From: Burkholderia savannae
Lineage (GTDB): Bacteria; Pseudomonadota; Gammaproteobacteria; Burkholderiales; Burkholderiaceae
Direction: 5' to 3'
DNA: 64,000 nt
Assembly: GCF_001524445.2 (NCBI RefSeq)
Contig: NZ_CP013417.1
Location: forward strand, 3,968,001-4,032,000
In this document: piece after piece, positions 17,259-28,613 of the stretch
Numbering within the stretch: position 1 is the stretch's first letter
How the letters are laid out: every line of letters begins with the position of its first letter
The notes under the pieces: generated by a model
What the model was told of the DNA's origin: nothing
Databases searched by the model: none
What the model saw: only the letters and a program-made list of their open reading frames with translations
Translations under genes and position numbers: made by a program

Positions 17259-18854
17259 ATGAACGATTTCTGGCAACACTGTTCCGCGCTATTGGAGCGT
17301 GAATTGACGCCCCAACAGTACGTGACGTGGATCAAACCCTTGGCCCCGGTCGCCTTCGATGCCGCTGCGAACACGCTGTCGATCGCCGCACCGAACCGCT
17401 TCAAGCTCGACTGGGTCAAGAGCCAGTTCTCGGGCCGGATCTCCGATCTGGCCCGCGATTTCTGGAACGCGCCGATCGAAGTGCAATTCGTGCTCGATCC
17501 GAAGGCGGGCCAGCGCACCGCAGCCGGCGCGGCGCCGCTCGCGCCCCGCGCGCCGTTGTCGGCGGCGAACTCCGCTCCCGTTTCCGCCGCCCCGGCCGCC
17601 GCCGGCGCTGCCGATCCGAGCCCGCGCGCCGGCATGAACGCCGCCACCGCGGCCGCCGTCGCCGCGGCGCAGGCCGCGCAAGCCGCGCAGGCGAACGCCG
17701 CCGCGCTCAACGCCGACGAAGCCGCCGACCTCGACCTGCCGAGCCTCACCGCGCACGAAGCGGCTGCCGGCCGCCGCACGTGGCGCCCGGGCGCGGCGAA
17801 CGCGAACAGCGAAGCCGCCGATTCGATGTACGAGCGCTCGAAGCTCAATCCGGTGCTCACGTTCGACAACTTCGTCACCGGCAAGGCGAACCAGCTCGCG
17901 CGCGCGGCGGCGATCCAGGTGGCCGACAACCCAGGCATCTCGTACAACCCGCTGTTCCTGTACGGCGGCGTCGGCCTCGGCAAGACCCACCTGATCCACG
18001 CGATCGGCAACCAGTTGCTGCTCGACAAGCCGGGCGCGCGCATCCGCTACATCCACGCGGAGCAGTACGTGTCCGACGTCGTGAAGGCTTACCAGCGCAA
18101 GGCGTTCGACGATTTCAAGCGCTACTATCATTCGCTCGACCTGCTCCTCATCGACGACATCCAGTTCTTCTCCGGCAAGTCGCGCACGCAGGAAGAGTTC
18201 TTCTACGCGTTCGAAGCGCTCGTCGCGAACAAGGCGCAGGTGATCATCACGAGCGACACCTATCCGAAGGAAATCTCCGGCATCGACGATCGCCTGATCT
18301 CGCGCTTCGATTCGGGCCTGACCGTCGCGATCGAGCCGCCCGAGCTCGAGATGCGCGTCGCGATCCTGATGCGCAAGGCGCAATCGGAGGGCGTGAGCCT
18401 GTCGGAGGACGTCGCGTTCTTCGTCGCGAAGCATCTGCGCTCGAACGTGCGCGAGCTCGAAGGCGCGCTGCGCAAGATCCTCGCGTATTCGAAGTTCCAC
18501 GGCCGCGAGATCACGATCGAGCTGACGAAGGAAGCGCTCAAGGATCTGCTTACCGTGCAGAACCGGCAGATCTCGGTCGAGAACATCCAGAAGACGGTTG
18601 CCGATTTCTACAACATCAAGGTCGCCGACATGTATTCGAAGAAGCGCCCCGCGAACATCGCGCGGCCTCGGCAGATCGCGATGTATCTCGCGAAGGAGCT
18701 CACGCAGAAAAGCCTGCCCGAAATCGGCGAGCTGTTCGGCGGGCGCGATCACACGACCGTGCTGCACGCGGTGCGCAAGATCGCCGACGAGCGCGGCAAG
18801 GACGCGCAGCTCAACCACGAGTTGCACGTGCTCGAGCAGACGCTCAAGGGCTGA
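17259..18854 (+). CDS. dnaA: Chromosomal replication initiator DnaA
   Basis: A 531-residue initiator that binds DnaA boxes and melts oriC. Domain I is at about 1-90 ([20 protein letters not shown]). An unusually long Ala/Pro-rich domain II (about 90-185) accounts for the length over the 467 residues of E. coli DnaA. The AAA+ domain has Walker [10 protein letters not shown] at about 235-243 and Walker [10 protein letters not shown] near 296. Domain IV carries the box-binding signature [15 protein letters not shown] near 494. It is followed by dnaN after 161 bases. Confidence 0.98.
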   Translation: MNDFWQHCSALLERELTPQQYVTWIKPLAPVAFDAAANTLSIAAPNRFKLDWVKSQFSGRISDLARDFWNAPIEVQFVLDPKAGQRTAAGAAPLAPRAPLSAANSAPVSAAPAAAGAADPSPRAGMNAATAAAVAAAQAAQAAQANAAALNADEAADLDLPSLTAHEAAAGRRTWRPGAANANSEAADSMYERSKLNPVLTFDNFVTGKANQLARAAAIQVADNPGISYNPLFLYGGVGLGKTHLIHAIGNQLLLDKPGARIRYIHAEQYVSDVVKAYQRKAFDDFKRYYHSLDLLLIDDIQFFSGKSRTQEEFFYAFEALVANKAQVIITSDTYPKEISGIDDRLISRFDSGLTVAIEPPELEMRVAILMRKAQSEGVSLSEDVAFFVAKHLRSNVRELEGALRKILAYSKFHGREITIELTKEALKDLLTVQNRQISVENIQKTVADFYNIKVADMYSKKRPANIARPRQIAMYLAKELTQKSLPEIGELFGGRDHTTVLHAVRKIADERGKDAQLNHELHVLEQTLKG

Positions 18855-19015
18855 TGCGCGCGGGCGCTTGAGAATCGCGGAAGCGCCCCAATTTAAAAGG
18901 GGCGGTTCGGTTTTGAGGCACAATACTGGTTTGACCGCCTCGCCGTCGGCGGGCCGGCGGCCCGCCCGGCAGGCGCTGCGAGGCTTGCAGGCCGTTATTT
19001 GAACGAAGGAACTCT

Positions 19016-20119
19016 ATGCAACTGGTCAAGACCGAACGAGACACCCTCCTTAGGCCGCTGCAAACCGTGAGCGGTATCGTCGAACGCCGCCACACGTTGC
19101 CGATCCTCGCCAATCTGTTGATTACGAAGAACGGCCCGGACGTGTCGTTCCTGTCGACCGACCTCGAGCTCCAGATCACGACGCGCGCCGATTTCGGCGT
19201 CGGCGGCGACCAAGTTGCGACGACCGTCGCGGCCCGCAAGCTGCTCGACATCCTGCGCGCGATGCCCGACGGCCAGGTCACGCTGTCGCTCACCGACAAG
19301 CGCCTGACGGTGCAGTCCGGCAAGAGCCGTTTCGCCCTGCAAACGCTCGCCGCCGACGAGTTCCCGACCGTCGCGCAATCAAAGGAATTCGGCGCAAGCC
19401 TCGCCGTTCCGCAGAAGGCGTTCCGCCAGTTGCTCGGCATGGTGTATTTCGCGATGGCGCAGCAGGACATCCGCTACTACCTGAACGGGATGCTGCTCGT
19501 CGTCGACGGCGACCGCCTGATGGCCGTCGCGACCGACGGCCACCGCCTCGCGTTCTCGTCGATGAAGATCGAGGGCTCGTTCGGCCGCCAGGAAGTGATC
19601 GTTCCCCGCAAGACGATTCTCGAGCTGCAGCGCCTGCTCGAGGATATCGACGACACGGTCAAGATCGACATCGCGCAAACGCAGGCGAAGTTCACGTTCG
19701 GCCAGGTCGAGCTCGTGTCGAAGCTCGTGGAGGGCAAGTTCCCGGACTTCCAGCGCGTGATCCCGAAAGCGCACAAGAACACGTTCGAAATCGGCCGCGA
19801 AGAGCTGCAGCGCTCGCTGCAGCGCGCGGCGATCCTCACGTCCGACAAGTTCAAGGGCGTGCGCTGCATCATCGCGCCCGGCCAGTTGAAGATCATGTCG
19901 ACGAACGCCGACCAGGAAGAGGCGCAGGAAGAACTGGAAATCGCCTACCAGGGCGACACCGTCGACATCGGCTTCAACGTCACGTATCTGCTCGACGTGC
20001 TCGCGAACCTGAAGGTCGACACCGTCCAGGTGAGCCTCGGCGACGCCAGCTCGAGCGCCCTCATCACCGTGCCCGAGAACGATGAATTCAAGTACGTGGT
20101 GATGCCGATGCGCATTTGA
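19016..20119 (+). CDS. dnaN: DNA polymerase III sliding clamp, beta subunit
   Basis: A 367-residue clamp of three repeated domains, full-length for the family. It begins MQLVKTERDTLLRPLQTVSG and ends in the conserved PMRI that closes the third domain (YVVMPMRI). It forms the ring that tethers DNA polymerases and many repair proteins. GAAGGA lies just upstream as ribosome binding site. It sits between dnaA and gyrB in standard order, followed by two hairpin terminators. Confidence 0.98.
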   Translation: MQLVKTERDTLLRPLQTVSGIVERRHTLPILANLLITKNGPDVSFLSTDLELQITTRADFGVGGDQVATTVAARKLLDILRAMPDGQVTLSLTDKRLTVQSGKSRFALQTLAADEFPTVAQSKEFGASLAVPQKAFRQLLGMVYFAMAQQDIRYYLNGMLLVVDGDRLMAVATDGHRLAFSSMKIEGSFGRQEVIVPRKTILELQRLLEDIDDTVKIDIAQTQAKFTFGQVELVSKLVEGKFPDFQRVIPKAHKNTFEIGREELQRSLQRAAILTSDKFKGVRCIIAPGQLKIMSTNADQEEAQEELEIAYQGDTVDIGFNVTYLLDVLANLKVDTVQVSLGDASSSALITVPENDEFKYVVMPMRI

Positions 20120-20141
20120 TGCGCACGACTCGCCGGATACA

Positions 20142-20171
20142 CCAAGGGGCGCCACGCCCCTTTGGCGTTTT
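20142..20171 (+). terminator. dnaN terminator, first hairpin
   Basis: CCAAGGGGCG (20142-20151) pairs with CGCCCCTTTGG (20155-20165, one bulged base), followed by CGTTTTTA. It starts 22 bases past the dnaN stop. Confidence 0.75.
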
Positions 20172-20227
20172 TATGGCGATTCGGACGCTCGAGCGCCGGC
20201 GCACGACGCCGGCCCCCGCAAGGGGCG

Positions 20228-20255
20228 AAAAACCCGAGGCGGCCCGGGTTTTTTC
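20228..20255 (+). terminator. Second hairpin ahead of gyrB
   Basis: An AAAACCCG/CGGGTTTT type stem around GAGGCGGC-like loop bases, followed by TTTTTT. It separates dnaN transcription from gyrB, so gyrB probably has its own promoter in the 50 bases that follow or reads through. Confidence 0.65.
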
Positions 20256-20281
20256 GGCAGAAGCACCGCGCCGCCACTTGA

Positions 20282-22777
<2,496 letters not shown>

Positions 22778-22814
22778 GGTGTCGTGTAGGTAGACGCATA
22801 ACCTGAGAATCTGG

Positions 22815-22849
22815 GACCCATAAGTTGAGAAACTTATGGGTCTTTTTTA
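22815..22849 (+). terminator. gyrB terminator
   Basis: GACCCATAAGTT (22815-22826) and AACTTATGGGTC (22831-22842) form a perfect 12-bp stem with loop GAGA, followed by TTTTTT. It lies 37 bases past the gyrB stop. Confidence 0.95.
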
Positions 22850-22894
22850 TTGATAGTTCAACTATAAGCTAACCCATCGCCCCCGAACGGTCAC

Positions 22895-23610
22895 CGGTCA
22901 ATACCATACAGCCGAGCCGCTTCGAGCAATCCGCCTTCAACGATTTCGCCAGATTCCCCGCTTCCGCAAGGTCGAATGGAAAGACGATAGCGGCCATCCT
23001 TTCTTTGAGACAATCTCGTTGTGAGTTCCCCTGTGCACGCCGGCCCATGCAAAGAGTGTCGCATCCGAGATGGCATATGACTTGAGCCGGATGTCAGGTC
23101 CGCAATAGCGTTCGACGAGAATCTCAATGTTCCTTTCCGCAGCAATCGCGCGGATGCTGCGCATGCCGGCCAGCAAAAAATCGCGCCGACGAGTCTTGGC
23201 AATCGGCTCAAGACCGTCGACGACCCGTATGACCCTCCGATGATGTAAATTTCCAGGCCTTCCGGAAAAGATAGGCGGAAGCGGTGCCGGATATGGGTGG
23301 CGCTGCCGGTGCAGACAGCACGGCGATGTGGACGGTCCACGCGTTCATTTTTGCAGCGCCGGCCTCATCCGGTTGACACAGTACGTAGAAGCCGGAACCC
23401 AGCGGCCGATGGCGCCCGATGACATCCATGTTTGCAATTGGCTTGAAACTCCGCCGCTCATTGCGCCTCCGCTGCATGCTGCGGTTGCGCTCGCTGAACT
23501 CCACAAGCGATACATAGAACGCGATCGCATTTCGATCGAACGAGCGGGCTGCATCATTGCGGCCCGCAGTCCCTCCTTCGGTCGTTACCAAGAACAAAGT
23601 CCGCACCGTC
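22895..23610 (-). pseudogene. Decayed gene, possibly DUF535/VirK-like
   Basis: Several overlapping minus-strand frames together read like one protein broken by frameshifts. One frame has IIGGSYG preceded by RLSFPEGLEIY; the next frame on has RRRDFLLAGMRSIRAIAAER, then ILVERYCGPDIRLKSYAISD and ATLFAWAGVHRG. The order of a GG-turn, an amphipathic helix and an AISDA-type strand recalls the DUF535/VirK family, but similarity is weak. Composition is less GC-rich than the neighbours. At least two frameshifts are needed to join the pieces. Identity uncertain; that it is a relic is more likely than not. Confidence 0.35.
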
Positions 23611-23637
23611 AATCGCGATCGCCGTACCCCATCGCGC

Positions 23638-24165
23638 TCACCGCCCCACCATCGCCCTCAACACCCCATCCCGTCGAATCAACCCGTGATAAAGCGCGGC
23701 GGCGAAGTGCGCGAGAAACGTCGCGAAGAACAGATAAGCCAGCCACCGATGCGCATGCCGCAGCCAAGCGAACCAAACCGGATCGGCCGGCGCGATCGGC
23801 GGCAATTGCACGCCGCCGCCCAACGTCACCGGATACCCGCCCGCCGACAGCATCGCCCACCCAACCACCGGCATCGCGATCATCAGCGCATACAACGCGA
23901 GATGCGACCCATGCGCCGCGAATTTCTGCCACCCCGGCAAATCCGAAGGCAACGCCGGCGGCCGCGAACTCAACCGCACCACCACCCGCACGCAGGCCAG
24001 CGCCAGCACCGCCACCCCGAGCGGCTTATGAATCGAAATCAGCACCGCGTGCCGCCCCGACACCGTCGCCACCATCCCCGCGCCGACAAACAACATCGAG
24101 ACGATCATCGCCGCCATCGCCCAATGCAGCAGCCGCGCCAGGGGGCCGAACGTAGTCTTCATCAT
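23638..24165 (-). CDS. Cytochrome b561 family protein
   Basis: A 175-residue inner-membrane di-haem cytochrome b. It has four hydrophobic segments and histidines in the usual helix positions (RLLHWAMAAM, ISIHKPLGV, HLALYALM, HRWLAYLFFATFLAHFAAAL). It likely passes electrons between quinol and the periplasm. Its start overlaps the stop of the upstream SrpA-type gene in ATGA, so the two are translationally coupled. Pairing of a periplasmic catalase-like peroxidase with b561 is a common module in Burkholderiales and suggests the cytochrome supplies its reductant. Confidence 0.9.
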   Translation of the reverse strand: MMKTTFGPLARLLHWAMAAMIVSMLFVGAGMVATVSGRHAVLISIHKPLGVAVLALACVRVVVRLSSRPPALPSDLPGWQKFAAHGSHLALYALMIAMPVVGWAMLSAGGYPVTLGGGVQLPPIAPADPVWFAWLRHAHRWLAYLFFATFLAHFAAALYHGLIRRDGVLRAMVGR

Positions 24166-25244
24166 CGTTTCTCCGAAAGCGGATGCGCGGCGCCGGGCAT
24201 CCCGGCTTCTTCGCTCGTGCGGCGCAGGTACGAATCCGCATACGCGGCCGAGCGCGCGGCGAGCAGCGGGTCGCCCGACGCTCGGATGCCGTCGGGCAGG
24301 ATCGTCGGATCATAGTTGACGTCGCGGCACGGCCCGCTGCCCTGCGCCTCCACGCGGTCGAGCACGAGCGTGCCCGCATCGATCGTCGTGCGATTCGCGG
24401 GCCACGCGCGCGTCGCGTCGTCGACGGGATCGCCCGGCTCCGCCAGCGTGAGCAACAAACGCCAGCGCTGCGGCCCGGAACCGATGCGCCGCGTCAGATC
24501 CTCCTGCAGCACGTTCGGATCGCCCACCTTCGCAACTTCGCCCGCCTCGGCCGTCTGTTCCGGCGCGACGCGCCACCGCACCGCCTGCCGTCGCCCCGCC
24601 GCATCGACGAGATAGAACGCGTTCAGGCTGTAATACGTCTCGGTGACGTAGCTCGCGCCCGGCCTCGCCGTCTTCGCCCACGCGCGGAACGCGGCCGTCT
24701 CCGGATGCGCGTCGAAGAACGCCTTCAGCTTCGCCGGATCGGGCTTGCCCGTCTTCGGGTCGGGCCGCCCCGCCACCGTCTGCTCGTAGAACGCGCGCGG
24801 CGTCGCGACCGGAAACACCGGCATGCTGTTCATTCCCGTGCGCCATTGCTCACCGTCGGGCGCGCTCAGGCGCAGCGCGAGGCTGCGAATCGGCACGCTG
24901 TTGTCCGGCGCGTACGGATTGCCGCCCGGCAGCGCGAAGCGTCCGACCACCCGCGCGCGCGCCGCCGCGAAAAAGGGCGCGGTCGAGTACGCGCTCGCCG
25001 CGCCGTTGCCTTCGAAATAGCCCGTCACGCAGACGCCTTTCGCGTGATTGCGCCGGTAGCCCGGATGCAGGCCGCCGTTGCGCTGCAGCGCGTCGACGAG
25101 CCGCTGCGGCGTCAGCCGGTGCGGCGCGAGCCAGCCGCCGACGTAGCCGAACGACGCCGCGACCGCCGCCGCCGCGCCGCCGATCAGCGCCCATCGCCAG
25201 AGGCCGCGCACCGGCTCGGCAGGCGGCGTTGAAGGGGGTTCCAT
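24162..25244 (-). CDS. srpA: SrpA-type catalase-family peroxidase, membrane anchored
   Basis: A 360-residue haem protein of the small catalase-related (SrpA) family. A hydrophobic helix at about 16-36 anchors or exports it. The distal histidine lies in YRRNHAKGVCVTGYFEGNG, and DRVEAQGSGPCRDVNYDP near 300 carries the family C-terminal signature. It probably uses peroxides with an electron donor rather than dismutating hydrogen peroxide. It is transcribed divergently from an ECF sigma gene, with a matching ECF-type promoter motif on its own side. Downstream b561 overlaps by four bases. Confidence 0.88.
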   Translation of the reverse strand: MEPPSTPPAEPVRGLWRWALIGGAAAAVAASFGYVGGWLAPHRLTPQRLVDALQRNGGLHPGYRRNHAKGVCVTGYFEGNGAASAYSTAPFFAAARARVVGRFALPGGNPYAPDNSVPIRSLALRLSAPDGEQWRTGMNSMPVFPVATPRAFYEQTVAGRPDPKTGKPDPAKLKAFFDAHPETAAFRAWAKTARPGASYVTETYYSLNAFYLVDAAGRRQAVRWRVAPEQTAEAGEVAKVGDPNVLQEDLTRRIGSGPQRWRLLLTLAEPGDPVDDATRAWPANRTTIDAGTLVLDRVEAQGSGPCRDVNYDPTILPDGIRASGDPLLAARSAAYADSYLRRTSEEAGMPGAAHPLSEKR

Positions 25245-25288
25245 CGTGTACGCTCCCGACCATCAGGTCCTGTGTCGAACCCGCGTAT

Positions 25289-25313
25289 GACGGATCGCCG
25301 CCCGGTTTATTCC
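25289..25313 (-). promoter_or_regulatory. Candidate ECF promoter of srpA-b561
   Basis: On the minus strand GGAATAAA (25313-25306) is followed after 13 bases by CGTC (25292-25289). The same two boxes occur on the other strand ahead of the sigma gene. Confidence 0.55.
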
Positions 25314-25338
25314 ACGAGGAATTTTTTCGCGCACGCGT

Positions 25339-25364
25339 GGAATAAACTCTGGCGACCGGGCGTC
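25339..25364 (+). promoter_or_regulatory. Candidate ECF promoter of the sigma/anti-sigma operon
   Basis: GGAATAAA (25339-25346), 14 bases, CGTC (25361-25364), 43 bases before the sigma start. It mirrors the motif facing srpA; the two -35 boxes form an inverted repeat GTTTATTCCACG/CGTGGAATAAAC. Confidence 0.55.
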
Positions 25365-25406
25365 TGACGCTTTGAATCCACTCCGACGCCGGCATCCGCC
25401 CCGCCC

Positions 25407-25922
25407 ATGCCCCCCGCCGATCTCGACGACCAACTGCGCGAACTGCTGCCGCGACTGCGCCGCTTCGCGCTCTGGCTGACCCGCGACGTCCACAGCGCCG
25501 ACGATCTCGTGCAGTCGACGCTCGAGCGTGCGCTGTCGCGCTGGTCGACGCGGCGCGACGATTCGGCGCTGCGCAGCTGGCTCTTCACGATCCTGTACCG
25601 GCAGTTCGTCGATGCGACGCGCCGCGCGAAGCGCTACGCGTGGCTGCTCGGCCGGATCAGGGACGACGACGAGCCGCAATGGCCGTCGGCCGAGGATCAC
25701 GCGATCGCGCGCTCGATGCTCGACGCGTTCGGCCGGCTGCCGACGGAGCAGCGCAGCCTGCTGCTGCTCGTCGCCGTCGAGGGATTCAGCTATCAGGAAG
25801 TCGCCGAGCTGCTCGACATTCCGATCGGCACCGTGATGTCGCGGCTGTCGCGCGCGCGGCACGCATTGCGCGCGCTCGGCGACGGCGAGATTTCCGCTCC
25901 TTCGCTGCGTTTGATGAAATGA
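25407..25922 (+). CDS. ECF-type RNA polymerase sigma factor
   Basis: A 171-residue ECF sigma with region 2 (RRFALWLTRDVHSADDLVQS, then LRSWLFTILYRQFVDATRR) and region 4 (LLLVAVEGFSYQEVAELLDI, PIGTVMSRLSRAR). It directs polymerase to a small regulon under envelope or oxidative stress. The stop overlaps the anti-sigma start (ATGA), giving coupled synthesis. It is divergent from srpA-b561, and the identical boxes ahead of both units suggest it activates itself and the peroxidase operon. Confidence 0.93.
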   Translation: MPPADLDDQLRELLPRLRRFALWLTRDVHSADDLVQSTLERALSRWSTRRDDSALRSWLFTILYRQFVDATRRAKRYAWLLGRIRDDDEPQWPSAEDHAIARSMLDAFGRLPTEQRSLLLLVAVEGFSYQEVAELLDIPIGTVMSRLSRARHALRALGDGEISAPSLRLMK

Positions 25923-26671
25923 ACATTCCGCCCGACGAACACGATCTTCACGCCTATGTCGACGGCCGGCTCGACGCCGATGCGCGCGCGGCCGTCGAGC
26001 GCTGGCTCGCGCTGCATCCGGCGCGCGCGGCGCAAATGCTCCGCTGGCGGCAGGATGCGCAGCAACTGCGCGCGGCGCTCGATTCGGCCGCGCTGCCCGC
26101 GCCGACTGCGACGCTCGATCCCGCCGCGCTGCGCGCGCGCCGCGCCGAACGGGCGCGCGCGCGGCTCGCGGTGGCGGCGTCGCTCGTGCTGTGCGTCGGG
26201 CTCGGCGCGATGGGCGGCTGGCAGGCGCACGGCTGGCGCAGCACGCCCGCCGCGCCGATGAGCGACGCCGTCGCCGCGTACAAGCTGATGGTCGTCGATC
26301 GCAGCGCGCGCGTCGACGTCGTGCAGAAGCGGCCGGGCGAGTTGCAGGCGTGGGTCGCGCGCGAGGTCGGCGCGTCGGTCCGGTTGCCGGACCTGAGCGG
26401 CGCGGGCTTCGCGCCCGTCGGCGGGCGTCTTTTCGCGACCGAGCGCGGCACGGCCGCGATGGTGCTGTACGAGGATGCGGCCGGGCGCACGCTGAGCTTC
26501 TACGTGCGGCCGCCCGAATCGGCGAATCGCTTGCTCGCGGCCGGCGAGCGTGCCGACGGCACGCTGCTCGCGCGCTACGGATCGGTGCGCGGGTTCAACT
26601 ATGCGGTCGTCGGGCGGGCGGACAGCGTGGGCGAGGCGGCCGTCGCGCGTGCGCTCGATGCGCAGACCTGA
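25919..26671 (+). CDS. Anti-sigma factor, membrane-spanning
   Basis: A 250-residue protein. The cytoplasmic N-terminal part (PPDEHDLHAYVDGRLDADAR) is a typical anti-sigma helical domain, but the zinc-binding HxxxCxxC of the ZAS group is absent. One membrane helix lies at about 83-101. The periplasmic domain (about 107-250) contains strands such as AAMVLYEDAAGRTLSFYVRP, suited to sensing. Its start overlaps the sigma stop by four bases. The last ~43 codons are duplicated downstream in degenerate form. Confidence 0.88.
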   Translation: MNIPPDEHDLHAYVDGRLDADARAAVERWLALHPARAAQMLRWRQDAQQLRAALDSAALPAPTATLDPAALRARRAERARARLAVAASLVLCVGLGAMGGWQAHGWRSTPAAPMSDAVAAYKLMVVDRSARVDVVQKRPGELQAWVAREVGASVRLPDLSGAGFAPVGGRLFATERGTAAMVLYEDAAGRTLSFYVRPPESANRLLAAGERADGTLLARYGSVRGFNYAVVGRADSVGEAAVARALDAQT

Positions 26672-26948
26672 CGGCGGGCGCGACGGGCGCGTGGCTTTCG
26701 TGCGATGCGGTTGCCCGCGAGCGCGTAACGCGTGCTCGTTGTCGGCCGGCCAGCGTGCCGACGGCGCACTGCTTGAGCGCCGCGAATCGGTATGCGGCTT
26801 CTACCATGCGGTCGGTGCGCGCGCGGGCAGCGTTGGCGAAGCGGGCCTCGCACATGCGCTCGAAGAGCGGATCTGACGGGCGGCGCCCGATGGGCGTCCG
26901 GCTTTCGCTCGATGCGTTCGCCTCCGAGCGCGCGACGCGTGCTCGCTG
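26539..26948 (+). repeat. Two-copy 205-bp tandem duplication of the anti-sigma 3' end
   Basis: The segment from GGCCGGCGAGCG (26539) is repeated from 26744, with the two stop codons (26669 and 26874) exactly 205 bases apart. Translated, RADGTLLARYGSVRGFNYAV corresponds to RADGALLERRESVCGFYHAV in the second copy. The flanking 70 bases past each stop also match. The second copy has diverged considerably and has no start of its own. Confidence 0.75.
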
Positions 26949-27352
26949 TCGGCCACGCGCCTCCATCGACGGACCCATCGACGGCGCGCCGCACACACGC
27001 CGCCTGCCGGTTCGCGAGTTCAAGCATCGCGTGCTGTCGTCAGGCACCCGGACAGCCTCGGCGACGCGCCGTGTCGCATGCGCCCGATGAACGAGGATTT
27101 GACGAGCCGATCGCGACGCAAGGACAGGTTTCCGTTAATTCGCTCGAAGTCGAATTCGCGGCGTAAGCGCGCGACGTGCGGCAGGCGACGCCGCCGCCCG
27201 ACGCAATCCGCATCGATCGGCAGAATGGAAAACGGACGAAGAAAAGCGCGCACCGCTCGAGGATCAATTGCGTCGCGGCTCGTCGGACGCCGCGCGCATC
27301 GCACGCAAGAACGCATCGAACGCGCGGCGCGCCATCGCGCCTCACGCGGCGG
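26949..27352. other. Intergenic, no gene seen
   Basis: About 400 bases after the duplicated anti-sigma tail. Frames are arginine-rich and lack motifs. The right end should hold the terminator of the minus-strand STY0301-type gene, but no clear hairpin with a T run was found. Confidence 0.45.
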
Positions 27353-27718
27353 TCACTTGCACGTCACCCGCAACGCCTTCTTGCCGTCGATCCGGTAATC
27401 GCAGCGATTCACGCGGCCGGCGAGCTTGACGTCCCGCGTCTCGCCGTCCGCGTACTTGCAGCGGATCGTCACGTAACGGCCGGCGTCGTACACGTAGCCC
27501 AGCGCCCAGTGGCCGTTGCGCTCGCCGGCGTCGTCGGGAACCAGCGTCGCGAGATCGCTCGGCGCGCCGTCGAACACGTCGACGTAATGCAGCGGGCTTT
27601 GCTGCCGCACCGGGCAGACTTCCGCGCTCGCGCCGGTTGCGCCCGTCGTGCCGGACGCGCCCGCACAGCCGAAAAACGCCGCCGCGACCAATGCGCAGGC
27701 TGCCTTACTCCACGACAT
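27353..27718 (-). CDS. STY0301-family exported protein
   Basis: A 121-residue protein with an N-terminal export signal (ACALVAAAFFGCAG, possibly a lipobox at FFGC). The mature domain contains VCPVRQQSPLHYVDVFDGAP, GHWALGYVYDAGRYVTIRCK and the terminal KKALRVTC, the pattern of the STY0301 family with conserved cysteines and aromatic pairs. Its first codons overlap the end of the BPSL0067-family gene by 14 bases, so the two are coupled. The location and pairing suggest a periplasmic partner, for instance an immunity-like protein, for the hydrolase encoded upstream; that is inference. Confidence 0.8.
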   Translation of the reverse strand: MSWSKAACALVAAAFFGCAGASGTTGATGASAEVCPVRQQSPLHYVDVFDGAPSDLATLVPDDAGERNGHWALGYVYDAGRYVTIRCKYADGETRDVKLAGRVNRCDYRIDGKKALRVTCK

Positions 27719-28145
27719 GGAAGTTGTCTCCGTTGTTCGACCGGCCGTGCGCGCCCCAGCGCAGGCGCCGCTGCTGAACCGGTTGCGGCGTGGGCGGCGT
27801 CACGAACTGGTCGTAGACCAGGACGCCGCCGTCCTTCGACTGGCTCACGTAGATGGCCGCGTGGCCGTCGTATTTGCCGGCCGCGTTGAACGTCGCGATC
27901 ACGGTGCCGGCGACGATCGTCGCATTCCCCTTCACCGCCGCGCCCTTGCGCCATTGCACGGTGAGCGGCAGCGTCGGGCACACGCGTTTCACATAGGACA
28001 CGCATTGCCCGCAAAGATCGACGCCGGACGTGACGCTGCCGGCCGGCGCCTGGTCGAACGGCGTGAGCGTCGAGCTCGGCGCGCAAGTCCAGCGGCCGAC
28101 CGGCGCCTCGGCGTTGCTCGAATAAGTGGTGGAGACGTAAGGCAT
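27705..28145 (-). CDS. BPSL0067-family protein, papain/NlpC-like fold
   Basis: A 146-residue protein of the BPSL0067 family. It shows a cysteine near the N-terminus of a helix (CGQCVSYVKRVCPTLP) and a later GHAAIYVSQSKDGGVLVYDQ, the Cys...His order of NlpC/P60-type amidases such as some type VI amidase effectors. No signal peptide is visible from the start chosen (MPYVSTTYSS), which has GAGGGAACC upstream; a longer frame has no support. It overlaps the exported STY0301-family gene. Amidase activity on peptidoglycan is likely from the family pattern but not proven. Confidence 0.8.
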   Translation of the reverse strand: MPYVSTTYSSNAEAPVGRWTCAPSSTLTPFDQAPAGSVTSGVDLCGQCVSYVKRVCPTLPLTVQWRKGAAVKGNATIVAGTVIATFNAAGKYDGHAAIYVSQSKDGGVLVYDQFVTPPTPQPVQQRRLRWGAHGRSNNGDNFHVVE

Positions 28146-28613
28146 GGTTCCCTCGGTTTTTTTAAGCGGAATTCGAATTGACACAACCAGCCAGGCGAAC
28201 CGGATTGTCGGGCAGATGCCGAAAACGATCAACCGCCGCGACAATTGAACAAATTTCTTGCATCTCAGTGCAATTTGCACGCCGCGCCGATCGATCGCGG
28301 CCGCGCGCGGCGCGCGGCGCGATCGGCGCGATGCGGCGCAATGCGACGCCTCAACGCGCTCGCCGGACGCAAGGAAACGGCTCGTTCACGGCACGCCATG
28401 CCGCCGATCGTCCCACGCACTCGCTTGTCGCGCGCATCATGGAATAGCGCGGCACGTCCGTTCGTTTACAAGTCGAGCGTCAGACGTTTCGCGAAAGCGG
28501 TGCTCCGCGCGCGCGGCATGCGCTCGTCGACATCGAAAAAGGACGGCATGCAGGACGACGCCGGCCATCGCGCCGCGCGCCGATATTTCGGGGTGTCCAT
28601 TCAGAGCCCTATC
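28146..28613. other. Divergent intergenic region
   Basis: About 470 bases between the minus-strand BPSL0067-family gene and the plus-strand histidine-rich protein gene. It includes an AT-richer stretch at about 28140-28270 suited to a promoter and a GC-rich purely repetitive part (CGCGCGGCG-type) at 28300-28330. No gene or operator identified. Confidence 0.45.

Noticed and set aside
23557..24315. Plus-strand proline/arginine-rich frames across the cytochrome b561 gene
   Set aside because: Antisense to a convincing four-helix cytochrome gene; low-complexity translation typical of GC-rich shadows.
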